From positions 24,742,545 to 24,806,544 of the forward strand of contig NC_088790.1 of assembly GCF_949628265.1 (NCBI RefSeq): 64,000 nucleotides of DNA. Reading direction: 5' to 3'. Below, one piece after another: positions 1 to 12,100 of this stretch. Position 1 is the stretch's first letter. Every line of letters begins with the position of its first letter. A program made the translations under genes and the position numbers. The stretch is from Cloeon dipterum. Lineage: Eukaryota; Arthropoda; Insecta; Ephemeroptera; Baetidae. The notes under the pieces were generated by a model, which was not told the origin of the DNA, did not search any database, and saw only the letters and a list, made by a program, of their open reading frames with translations.

Positions 1-1261
1 GGAAAGAAAAGCGGGTCAAAAGGGGAAGTGTAAAAAAGTACCAGAATTGCCACATGAAAAATCATCAGCAGGCTTTTGTTTTAAATTGGCATTTTAGTTG
101 AAGGAAAAATTTAGCCAGATTTGTTAAATTTAAATAGCTTTCTTGAGAATTATGTTACTAGCCGGAATTTTTAAATAAAAAGAAAACACTTTTAACAATA
201 TAAAATAAAATTTGGGTGGCTTTTAATTATTTTAAGAATCAGATAAGTTTTAAACCGTCAGTTCTCGTAGTTTTAGAATTACTTATTCAGTATAGATGCA
301 AAACACTGGAGCAGTAATAATTTTTATAAGGATGAATGTGTTATTACCGTTCTAGTTTAAATTTGTAAAAATATTGAATCTACATTAAATTTTCCTTGAC
401 AGATTAAAAAAATATTACTAATAATTTAATTTCCGTTTTTTCTTTTAATAAAATTAATAAAAATAAAAATTCGTTAACAGTTTTTAATGCGTTAAAAATT
501 GCTTTTAAATTTAAATATTGCTGAAAAAATAAAGAAACTAAATTTAACTTAGTGAATCTTAAATTAAAGTTTAGCTTTCATTCTTTTTCCTATTTAAACC
601 GTATTTTTGAAACTGCGTCGCCAAAGATTTCTCCCTAATTGAATGCGAAACACGTTGTCCAACACGAGCAATTTAGCTGTGTCACCCGAGAGGTGGTGCT
701 CTCGAAGTTGAACCGCGGCCAAGCGTCCCTGCCTCTATTCGAAATAATTAAACGTATGTGCGTCACTTCGGTGTGGGTCGAGCCAATTTGCGACTATCCC
801 TGAAGGAAAGGGTGCTGCGTATAATACGCGGTTCGATCTCTCGGCGTCGAAGGGTTAATTGTTGGCAAACAACGAGGGTCGGCACACCTTAATTGGCGGG
901 CAGCCTCTAGCTTTAATTAAAAGCACACACACACCCGCTTTGACGCTCGCGTGTGATAAATTTATTCATCAAAGGCAAAAGCGAACAGCCTTTTTCAATC
1001 AGCGGCGCGTGCATTATGAAAAAATCGGCGTATAATAGGCTCGTGTAATTTGCATGGAAACATGCATATCTACGGACTTCCATGGTTCGAGCCACTTCAC
1101 TTTTTACGGCCTTTCAGCGCTGAATACATTTTTACTGATTGCGCCCCACCAAATGGCATTTTAACCGATTCATTGATCGATTTTGGAAAGTAAATATATC
1201 AATTTTTTAATGAAAACCCTTGCTCTCCAGTTCTTTTCTATTTAAAGTTATTTTTAAAAAT
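1..1261. other. AT-rich noncoding DNA upstream of the first gene
   Basis: No exon, tRNA or repeat could be supported here. A moderately GC-rich patch lies at about 600-1100 and includes a short AC run near 926-935. The missing 5' exon(s) of the cysteine-rich gene, with its signal peptide, must lie here or before the window, but I could not pick a convincing one. Confidence 0.5.
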
Positions 1262-1614
1262 AATTCACCAGTTGTAAAAACCCTCAGTGTTGGAATCCGC
1301 CAACAGATGGCGCCACCGTATATTTTAGTAATAAATTTAATTTTAAGGCACTTCCACTGCGATTTCAGACTCAATCCTGTCAATGTACATTCTTCACTTA
1401 ATTTGCTTTCTTTTGAAGTGCTGAAAACCAAAATCAGTCCAGCCATTCGCCGTAGAATCGTTGGAAAAGATTTATTAAGGGAAAAATTCACAGTAGCTAA
1501 ATTGAGTCTGAAACCGCAGCGGAAGTGGATTAAAATTAAATTTATTACGAAAGTATATAGTTGCGCTATCTGTTGGAGGCATCGAACACTGAGGGTTTAT
1601 GCAACTGGTGAATT
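1262..1614. mobile_element. Near-palindromic inverted-repeat element (family B), copy 1
   Basis: The left end reads TTCACCAGTTG, followed by AAACCCTCAGTGTT and CCAACAGATGGCGC. The right end carries the reverse complement of the same blocks. The similarity runs through most of the element, so both strands translate to similar meaningless peptides. A second, better preserved copy lies at 11486-11804 inside an SLC5 intron. This is the structure of a foldback or MITE-type nonautonomous DNA transposon; no transposase is present. AATT-like bases flank both ends, but a target duplication could not be fixed. Confidence 0.75.
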
Positions 1615-1965
1615 TTTAAGGATATTTTTATTTTGACGTGCTGAAAACAAATTGAAACCTTTTTCCAGTTGCCACATTTTTCTTGCTTTCATTCCCCTCT
1701 CTTTTTAATTCAATGATATTATCTCTCTCTCTTGTACACTTTCTCTTACACGCGGCATAGGGAGAAATAACATTGAATCAACCGGGATTCCACCTAGATC
1801 CACCGGCATTGGTAACAGGGGTAAATCCGTGGTGAATCCGAACTCTAGCTTAAAAAATTAATTTCTTGTTTAATTTTGAATGTATTAAGGAATTGAAATC
1901 AACTGATGCAAATATTTTAAAATTCTTGGAAAATATTAAAGAAACGCTTAATTTTGTGATTTCAG

Positions 1966-4900
1966 TGGCTCGATCGGCACGTTGGTCGGGGAACGCCGCC
2001 TTCTCGGACGAGTGCCGGCAGGAGGCGATGCTCAAGTGCTCGGCCATCAGCGGTTCCAGTGATCTCAACTTTATCACAAACAAGCAGGAACTCGACCTCC
2101 AGTGCCCGTAAGTCAAACCAATTATCACTTGGCCAACTTCTCTTTCGAGGACGGTCTCTCGCTTGTGCAAACTTTTCCTCCAAAACGTAAAAGAGTGGGA
2201 GAGCAGAAAAGCCTTCTAAATATTTTCCTTGCTGAGCAAAAAACGAAGAATTTTCTCCGCGATGATTTTACTGAGTGTAGGTATGCATTTACGTATTCAC
2301 TTTTTCAGTAAACAACCTTCACATACGAGTAATTATTATTGAAGCAGGTCGTTGACTGTTTCCATCTCGTTTATTTTTATTTATTTTAAAAAAATCCGTT
2401 TCAAGAACTCTCTAGACATTACACATCATTTGCAAAGATTTCCATAATTGATTTATCAACTTGCGAAACATGCAATCATGGAAGTACTGCGGCTTCGTCT
2501 CTTCTCATTTTTCAAGTGTATCGCTGCAGAATTTAATGAGGAGCGAGCGAGCGAGCGAGCGAGTTCATGAAGAGAGCGAAGGGGTTGCATTTCAATTAGT
2601 ACACGTTGTTGATTATATTAATGAATCACGTCTGATTTTGCGCGCGCGGTTATTTGATGTGTGCTTACGTGCCTTGGGCCGATCGGCGGCCCGTCAAATT
2701 TTGTGCCCACAATAATAATCACATGGGCACACACACGCTCACGCTCTCGTTGCTCTGTTTGCCGCCCTCGACTGCAAATATGAGCTGTGATTATGAGAGA
2801 GAGCGAGAGAGACAGAGCTCATTGAAACACACCTCGCCTCTGCCAAGAAATTAGCAATCAGCCATGCAAATTCATGCGCCGCGTCAATTCCGCAGTGACC
2901 CTCTTATCGATTTCAATTTGCGCTATTAAACTGAATTGTGTGGAGTTGAACATGCTGAAAATGTTTGACTTCGGAAAAGTTAGTCCTGGTAATTGTGGGA
3001 AAACAGTGCGCACTGCGGAGGGCGCGGCGCTACTAAAAGCTGAAACACCAAATGTATTAAAAATATTTAGTTCAAGTTTAAAAAACTTTGTTATTTTATT
3101 TAAAATAAAAATTAAGATTTAATAAATTTATTTTGTTTTACACAATGGACAGTAGCAATTTTTTCAGAACGGAAAATTTATGCATTTATTTATAATCATG
3201 TCTTAATCAAATAAAAATGAAATTAATATTATTTCTGGCCACAGACCTGTTAATTCATATTATCACTACTTGTAAAATTCATCCGACTTTAGACAGAATG
3301 CACCAAAAATACAATTTTAATTCAGTTAAAAAGTTCAAAAAATACTAATACTTAAAAACAAAAATATTATTAGCTCTGAAAATGAAAAATTATTTATTAA
3401 TGCATATAGCTGAAAATATTATGTTTGGTATTTCAATAGATTTCGATTTCATAAATAGATGTAAAAAATTGAATACAATTTATTTGTCAATTTCTTTTTG
3501 TACGTGTAATTTAAAACCGGAAAGTTCCATATTTAGCGAAGAAACAATCAAATAATCACCAATTTTAAGCCTAATTTTGATAGAAAAAACTCACTGCAAA
3601 CCTTTTATAAAATTATTGTGTTTGTCTGAATTAACGTCACACAAAATTTTAAGTCATTCTGAAAGGAAATTTTTCACGTGTTTTAGACAACTGATTGCCG
3701 GCCTCAAGTGCATCGACAACTTCACCCTGAACTGTATGACACCTCAGGAACGCCAATATTTCATTCAGCTATACGCAGGCACAAACGCAGTCATCCAGGA
3801 CCTTTGCGTCGAAGGAAGTTACCAAAAAGGTAAACAATAAAAAAATGAACTTTTTGTCCGCAAGGGATTATTTGGATTTAAGTCTAGGTTTTTTGAATGA
3901 GGAAAATATAAATTTGCCCATTCTAGTTGGATATTAAGAGAATTTAAGTGCTAAAAATTCAATGATTTTAGAATAATTTATTATTTCAATTAATTTGCTG
4001 TCCCAAAAGCCAGGCTAAAAAAATAATTTTCACCTGCCAAAGATGCCTTTTATAATTCCCATAAGTTGATGAGAAATTTTTTAATAAGGAAAATACTAAT
4101 TAGCAAAAAGGAATTTGCTGTGGCCCATTTGCGGCGAACAGACCACAGAGCAAGTTGTCGCCTGTGTGTTCTTGGCAGTTTGTTCTTATTTGCAGCACAG
4201 GCTTTTATACAGATTAACGAACCACACGCGCAACACGCGGTAGCAGTCTGTGTTCTGCGCGGCAATTTCTTAATTAGATCATATATGTAATTCAATTACG
4301 GCACTTCTCACCAACAAACTGTCTTAAAACTAAATTGCACTATTTCCATTTTTTACGATAGTCGTATTGTTTTACAAATTTGACGCTTTTAAAAGATTAA
4401 CATATAATCTTCCGTTCATTCCTGCGCTTCCTGGATTTTTTTTAATTTAATATCATTCCGAAAATTCTTCAATTTAAAAATATTTTGACAATTTTTAAAT
4501 TTGCAGAGTTTTTGAGACACGCACCCTGCATACGTGACGTTCGATCTGATTTCGGCGTTTGCGCCCGCGACTACGAGGAAAAATTGCAGAGAATCAACGC
4601 TCAGGCCGAAAACCTCATGTCCTCTTCAAACAACGAGGCGCAAATGAAAGCACTCTGCTGGTATGTTTCCAAGAAAACCAATTCCAATAAAACATATTGA
4701 AGAATTATTATTCAATTTCAGTTCCTTCCAAACGTATGTGGGCTGTTCGCAAGACGTCGTTTCCACCAAGTGCGGCGCCGAGTCGGCAAACTTCACTCAC
4801 CACATTTTCAACCGCATGGGCAACCCTTTTCTTGATGTGAGTATGAAATTTGCATTTTAATAGGCATCATCATAAATTGAATGAGTTAATTTAGATTTTT

Positions 4901-5943
4901 AACCTCTCTTGGCCCGACAATATAGATCCTCTATTAATCAGACCAATTTAAAAAGCAGGTCAGCTATTTGGCTCAGATTCTTTCGATGTTTAATTTGTCT
5001 TTTTTTCATTTCTGACAATTTTCGCGGGAGTTTGTTGCGAAATTTAATTATCGGTTCTTTAAATTGATAAGAATTGGTAAATTTTATTTAATTTAAACTT
5101 TGTACCAGCCGATTGCTAGTCTTTTCTGGTAATTAATTACTTTCTAGATAAAATTTTGACCCAAAATAGCCAATTTTGTTTGGCATAAATTGACATATTC
5201 ATAGATTTTAAAGAAGATAATATTAATGATATCTTGGGCAATTTAATGTTTTTTCAAAGGTTTTTGCATAATTTATTTTCTGGACTTAACTGGAGCATTT
5301 TTATCTCTTTCTAGTAAAAATATTTATATAGGGCACCTTGAAAAAAATTATTGTAGTGTTCCACATATTTAAGAGCGTCAATATGGACCATTTGAGTGAA
5401 AATATTTCAAAGAATTTCATTAATTTCATGATTTTCATTAATATTTTTGGCGAAACTCTAAGTTAATTAATATTTTAACGCTATTTTTTTCATGTTTTTG
5501 CTATATTTTTGGTACAACGAAAAGCACAATCTTTTTAATAATATCTAGACAGCAATAATTGAAATCTAAAATTAAAATTTTTATTTGCTTCCAAAAAATT
5601 CTAGTAATTTTAAGCAATTTTAAATTTCAGCCCAAATTAAAATCACTGCATTTGGACCTAAAACCTGTCAAAAACATCCTAAACTCCTATCTACCAGTAT
5701 TTATATTAAAGTTTTTTTTAAATAATTTTTTTTAAACAGGTTCTATGGCCAATATTTTTTCTTCAGCTTCTGAAACCATAATAATTTTGGAGAATTTCCT
5801 TGATGACTAATTTGAATGTTCTCTTTTTCCAGAAATACTGCAAAAAGTACTCGAACGACTGTCCAACGAGCTCTGGGTGGGTGTCCCGCGTGAGCCAGTG
5901 GCTGCTGGCCTCGAGTTTCGTGCTGGTGGCGCTGAGCAGTTGA
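1966..5943 (+). CDS. Secreted cysteine-rich, probably GPI-anchored protein (5' part missing)
   Basis: Five exons join in phase: 1966-2107, 3687-3829, 4507-4660, 4722-4836 and 5833-5943 (stop TGA 5941-5943), giving about 220 residues. The first exon starts with two bases of a split codon, so at least one upstream exon with the signal peptide is missing. The protein has about 14 cysteines, including an adjacent pair formed across the exon 3/4 junction (ALC-C). The cysteines are spread along helix-like segments such as LKCIDNFTLNCMTPQER and APCIRDVRSDFGVC. The end is YCKKYSNDCPTSSG followed by a hydrophobic tail (WLLASSFVLVALSS) and stop, typical of a GPI-attachment signal. It recalls secreted insect families with paired cysteines (27-kDa haemolymph glycoprotein/DUF1397-like or DUF19-like), but I cannot assign one. 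The function is unknown; an outer cell-surface protein is inferred. Confidence 0.8.
2541..2563. repeat. (GAGC)n simple repeat
   Basis: About five tandem GAGC units lie in the first visible intron of the cysteine-rich gene. Confidence 0.9.
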
Positions 5944-8900
5944 AATTTGCGTGCGGCGTGAAAAGAGTGCCTTTTCGGAGGGCCGTTGGTCGCCTCTCTA
6001 CCAGCCGCCAGCTCAATCGCACGCAGTCGTCCAAATGGAGAGGCGCGCCGGCCGGACAAGAGAAAGAAAGAAGGAAGGAAGGAAAGCTCCGAGCTGCATT
6101 ATTCGCGTTTCCTCAGTGTGAATGTGATATAGGTTCCTCTTAGAATACAATTTTGTCCACGACCGAGAGCAGGAGGAGAAGAAAAATTAATTAATTATGC
6201 CGCAAAACAATTCAATATTTTATGTAATATTTATTGATTTTAGCGTAATACCTCTTTTTCAAGTTAGTACGTGTCTCATGCTATTAACTAATGCAAAGTC
6301 TGATTAGTTGTATCTCATATATGTATACATATTATTTCATTTTTGTCCAGGCCAGCGAACCGTGAAAGTATTTCTCGAAAAGTGTGAATTTATTTTGTCC
6401 GAACTCTACTCCAGGAAAAAGCAATTGATTAATATTATATTTATTGTGCAAGTAGCTGCTACTTTCATTGCTCACGCATCACAAACACACATGCAAAAAG
6501 ATGAATAGGCGTCGTTGTGTTGTTGTAGATCGATATTATTCTCGAAATTGCTGCTGTATGAACATGTGTGCAGCACTGCAACGTCCTAAATGATATAATT
6601 ATAGACCTCTTTTTTAATAAACAACCGAATAGACAGGATGTCCATCTGCTTTCATTTATTCAATGCATGGCAAGACCCTTGCACAACCCTTTCATGCGAT
6701 TATATCATTGTAGCTTAATATTTAGAACAAGGTATTAACTAACATGACCTATTAATAATAAAATAAACAGATTAGTTGGCCATTTTGGGTTTCAATATGT
6801 TTAAAATAAATAGAAACGGGGGTTTTCCAAGTAATCCAATTGTTATAGATTTTAAATAAAGTCATGGATTAATTTTTGCAAACTTCAAAATTGAAAGGAA
6901 ATATTAAATTTATATGACAAACTAGGAAGCCCTCCTCTTGGCATGACGTGTCTTCAGATCTTGATAAAATTTGGTGGAAACATTGCTCTAGTGGACCCTA
7001 AAATATTCGGGCAAAATCCCTGAAATGCCTATTTTACAACAGTTTGCGATTTTCTTTCAGCTGCAACTTCTGTTTTGAGTGAGAAAAATTTATAATGTTG
7101 CTGTTTAAAGTGTTAGAATTAAAAATCCCAAAAAACATGGCTAGGTTGATCAATCTCGTAGGTCGGAGGTCAGGGTCACTTAAATCAGGTGAACAAATTA
7201 AAAAAAATCCCCCATGGAGTAGTACATAAAAGCCTGATACTGGATGGTGGAACAACCTGTAAAAAATTGCATTTCCTTTTTTATTCTCTTTTTCAAGGGA
7301 TTTAGACTTACGGCTGACAAGCGTGATATTTTTGTCCTTGAAAATTAAATCAATTTGCTCAGATTCTAGGCAAATTTGATTATAACTTGATAGATTAAGA
7401 GATTTGGGGAGGTCTGGGCCTGAGGTTGGAACTCACCCCCAGTCCTTGGGGATGGGTTTTGAATTTATAATTTAAAACACTCAAAAAATGACGTTCGTTG
7501 GCGTCTTTTCATTTGGTTTGTCGCTACCAGAAATTCAAATATAAATATATCTCGCACCATTTCTTCGTTTCCATACATTTTACTCTCATTCTAGAACTTT
7601 GGAGGGTACCTGTGAGAGAATTATTGGTTAAAAATCATTTAAGATGAACGCCATAATTAGTTAAATCGTTGCAAGAGTGTTAATTGAGTGCAAGCAAAGC
7701 ACAAAAAGAAAGCGTGGGGTCTAAAGGCACAATTTTCTGGGTACGGCCTAGCAATCAGGTTTCACGACACGCTCAAGTTCGAGTGCAGCATAAATATTGG
7801 ACGCATCATCAAAAAGTGAAAAACGAGCAACAAGGAAGTCAAGACCTATTAGCAGCGCCGAATATGTCCAATGACGGTGAAAAATACTTTCTATATTATA
7901 AAGTGTTTAAAAAACGAACATATGGTGTGAGATAAATTTTTAGAAAAGTTTATTTTCTTTGTCAAATTTTAATTAGTTCGAAACCCAAATCAAATGAACA
8001 CTAAAGTAGTCTAGGTCAAAGAACAGTTTGGGTCATTTTATTGAAATATTTTGCGTTTTTCGTAAGTTTTAAAAGAAAGGAAATTTTTACAAATCTCAAA
8101 AGACCCTCAGCAGTTCTAAGGCACGTATGAACTTTTGTGGAAGTTTCAAGTAAATTTAGTTCTCATGAACTTATTCTTTAAAAATTAAAAAAGTTGGTAT
8201 TTTTTTATTTTTTCAAATATTTGTATCTTGACCAATCTCAGTTTTTCAACGTTAGAATTGCAAAATTTCCAGATCATTAAACTAATTTTGATCTTTCCTG
8301 ACGATCTTAAGGGTTCAGGTAGTATTCTCACTCCCCTTTTAATCCCGTTGATAATAGAAAAACGATTTCTTTTCGTAATAAAAGGCTCATTTCTCATTTA
8401 TCACCCAAAACTATTCTAAATCACCAAAAAACACTCCAGGTCGTTTCTTCACAACTGGTGGGATGAATTTTTAACTCAGTGCCAGCCAGTGCCAGATTAT
8501 ATAATTATAAAATTTCAATGAAATTAAAGGTTCATGGCGTAAAATGAACTTTTTTAAATTTTAAAAAAGAAACTATTTTAGCCGTTCTGGATAAAATTCT
8601 GTATTTTGTTGTTTTGTAAAATCTAATAATATTTCCGAATTAAAACTCAGCTTCGATAAGGGAAACACACTTTCCCTCTATGCGATTATATAATTTGATC
8701 TATAAATAGAGCGTAATTATATATGACAAAATCAGTACGAATAAAAAATATCAGTTATCAATATTTTTTTAGTTTTTTTTTTATATTGTAAGATCAGCTC
8801 ACCAAAATCAAATCTTTAAAGAGTTTACAGAGTCTTAGGATTTGTCAAATAATTATCTAAACCACCATGCAACGATCGATATACCATTAAACAAATTATT

Positions 8901-9060
8901 TCTCCGTAAAACCGTCTGAACTGTAATCTAATTATATAACTTAATAAAAATCTCAATGCAAGATTTTCGCCATTCCGTGCAAGAAGGAAATCTGTTTGTG
9001 CATGTCCCGGACGAGGGGAAGAAGAGTGTGCGTGTCGGTGACGCGTAGAGATTGCCTCCT
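5944..9060. other. 3'UTR and AT-rich spacer
   Basis: The 3'UTR of the cysteine-rich gene starts here. It includes an AAGG/AAAG tract at 6061-6085 and a possible polyadenylation signal AATAAA at 6616-6621. The remainder to about 9060 is AT-rich, and I could support no exon, RNA gene or element in it. Confidence 0.6.
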
Positions 9061-9067
9061 GCTCTAA

Positions 9068-9075
9068 TATATATT
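9068..9075 (+). promoter_or_regulatory. TATA box of the SLC5 gene
   Basis: TATATATT stands about 120 bases before the SLC5 start codon, at the edge of a GC-richer stretch. A start site near 9100 would give a short 5'UTR. No downstream out-of-frame ATG-rich leader is evident. Core-promoter assignment is by sequence and spacing only. Confidence 0.45.
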
Positions 9076-9190
9076 GTGCTCCTTCGCCACAGCGCGTTTA
9101 TCAATTACCATTGTCCGTGGTTGTTCCGATGAGGCTAGGCGGACACGGTCCAGAAATATCGTCCGAAAGAATCACAGTCGCCAATTCGAA

Positions 9191-12100
9191 ATGGAGCAGT
9201 CTGCCAATAACGCAACCGAAACCGATTCCATTTCGGATTTGTATTTCAACGCGGACTCGATCGCGTTCTACGCGTTGATGATCCTGTCCGCCGTGATCGC
9301 CGTGATTGCCTCGTATAAAGAGGTATGGCCTGCTTGCGGCAAGAAGGACGAGTACAAAGTGCAGGACAAAGATGCCGACGAGTCCAACGAGTACCTCATG
9401 GGAGGGAAGAAAATGAGTATTTTCCCCGTGTCGCTGTCTCTCATCGCCAGGTGAGCATTATGTAATGAGGAAAATTGAATGAAATTATTCTTAAGTGCAA
9501 AAAAATAATGAAAAATTTATAAAATATTTATTTAAAACCAATTTGTTCTTACAATTAGGATCCATCGATTTATTTTTAAAAGTGAAGGCATAGTTTGCTA
9601 ATGGAAGGACTGTCTTCCAACTTGAAATCTAATTTTATTTCACAAGTTGGATATATATCATCAAGAGGAATCAAAATTAGAATAGATGTTACTGTCAAAA
9701 GCGCTGTAATTTGAGGAGAATATGAATTACTGTTACAGAAAAGGCCCTCTTTTTAGCAAAATTAGATTATTTTAAAATCTAACTCCTTACTAATTTTTTT
9801 AATATTTAAAATAAAATTTTTTATAACACATTTCGATCTAAAATTTTTAAAAATAGGTTGATCAGCATAAAAATTTCATGGTCATTGATAATGTTCGAAG
9901 TTCAAACTTGAGTAAGTTCGAAGTTCGTTCACTCAGAATGTAAAACACACAAAAGCTGGCGCGCCGATTGTAAATTATTTCGTAAATCATGCCCGTGTTC
10001 TTTCTTATCTCGGTGTCACGCAAAATTTTGATCCCTCAAACGCGCGTGAATGAAAATTGTGTAAGCCAGTAAGCAAAATGTTTACTCCCGATTTTTTTTG
10101 TTTTAAATAATTTTAATATTTCTCGCAGTCATATATCAGCCATCACGGTGCTGGGCGTTCCGACCGAAATCTACAAACACGGCCTGCAATATTGGGCCGT
10201 AATGATTTCAGGCGTTTTCGTGAGCTTGTCAGTGGCGTACATCTTCCTTCCCATTTTCTCCTCGCTTGGAATCTCCTCTTCCTACCAGGTACGGATTTAT
10301 ATAAAATATATTAAAAAAATTAATTTATAAATTTTTCAGTACCTGGAACTGAGGTTTAACAAATGGGTGAAGAGGCTGGCCTCCGGTCTGTTCGTGATTG
10401 CGCAAGTAAAATTAACTTAGCATATTCGATTTGCGTATAATATTTCTTTTCTCCGCGCTAACTTATTGCAGCTTGCCTATATTCCAATCGTGATGTACGG
10501 ACCTGCGCTGGCGTTTAGCCAAGGTTAGTAATAAAAATTAAATCAGCAAACATGTATTATAAATTTGTAATTATTTATTTTTCAGTTACGAAAATCCCAG
10601 TTAGCTTCATCGTCGGAGCAACCTGCATCGTTTGCGTGGCGTACACGACTTTGGTAACATACACATTTTTTTTTTAAATAAAAGGAAATTTATTTAAGAT
10701 CTTGTGCAGGGAGGCTTAAAAGCCGTGGTCTGGGCAGACGCTGCGCAAATTTTGATCATGTTTATTTCGATGGGGATTTTGATGGTGTTGGGCGCTGAAA
10801 AGGCCGGAGGATGGGGCAATGTCTGGCAGATCAACGAGGAGGGAGGAAGGACTGAACTTTTTAAGTAAGTGTATAAATAATCATCCTTAAAACCCCCCCT
10901 ATCAATTTTGATGTTTCATATTTAAAAAGAAACCAAAATTGCAGCTCAAACATTTGTATTGTGAGTATGAAGAAGAGGTTTGTTAGGGGTTGATTAAACT
11001 GGAGCAAAAGTCACCCTAAATTATCAATGATAGGCAACTATTTTGCGTTCGATTGGCAAAAAACACAAAAATGAAGGTTGAGGGGGTGACAAGGAGTGTG
11101 GAGGGGGTATTTCATGAATCAAAACCTTTAGCTAATTTATTCAAGTTATCTGACCCTGAAAATTTTGCACAATTTAGCAAACATTGTCAAGGTGCTATAG
11201 CCTTTACCTTTTTTATTTAAAATATAGTAATTTGAAACTTAAATTTCCAATTTACGATTGAAATTAAATCGTAATTATGATCGCTTCTCCTTGCATTTTT
11301 TCTAGTTTCAAGATAATATTGGAAAACATATAAAACTACTTGTATTACTTGTCTTATTTGTATGACTGGCAAGAATAAATAACAATAATAAGAATTAAAT
11401 TTGGAAGAAACATACCTTTTCAATCTCACACTGAATTCTAATAAACAAAAATGGCAATCCCTGAATTAAATATTTTAATTTTGAATTGACCAGTTGCATA
11501 AACCCTTAGTTATTAAAGCCGCCAACAGATGGCGCAACCACAGACTTTCTTAAAAATTTTGTTTTAAGCGGTTTTAAGGCATTTCCGCTGCGATTTCAGA
11601 CTCAATCTAGCTATTTTACTTTTTTTAATTAATTTGCTTTTTTTTGACGTGCTGAAAACCAAAAATTAGCAAATTAATTGAAGAATGCACAGTAGCTAGA
11701 TTGAGTCTGAAATCGCAGCGAAAGAGCCTTAAAATCGAAAGTCTACGGTGGCGCCATCTGTTGGCGGCTTCGAACACTTAGGGTTTATGCAACTGGTGAA
11801 TTGATATAAATTTATTTTAACAATTAAAAGTGCAAAGAGTATTTTAAAACATAAAAACAGGCAAATAAAATGAAACAAATCAAATTAAAATTTTCAGTTT
11901 TCCTTTTTTTCATTTTAAACATAAAAATAAGATTCAACATATTATATAAAATAAATCAATTTGAATTTTCAGTCTGGACCCTAGTCCACTGACCAGACAC
12001 ACATTTTGGACGGTGACAATCGGGCAGTACTTTGGCTGGCTGACTCAGTGCGGCGTCAGTCAGGGCATGGTGCAGCGCTACCTTTCCGTTCCCGACATGA

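Noticed and set aside
800-850. GGTTCGATCTC resembling a tRNA B box
   Set aside because: No matching A box, anticodon arm or acceptor stem could be formed around it.
1207-1636. Open frames on both strands encoding similar peptides
   Set aside because: The similarity of the two strands is due to the palindromic family B element; there is no gene signal.
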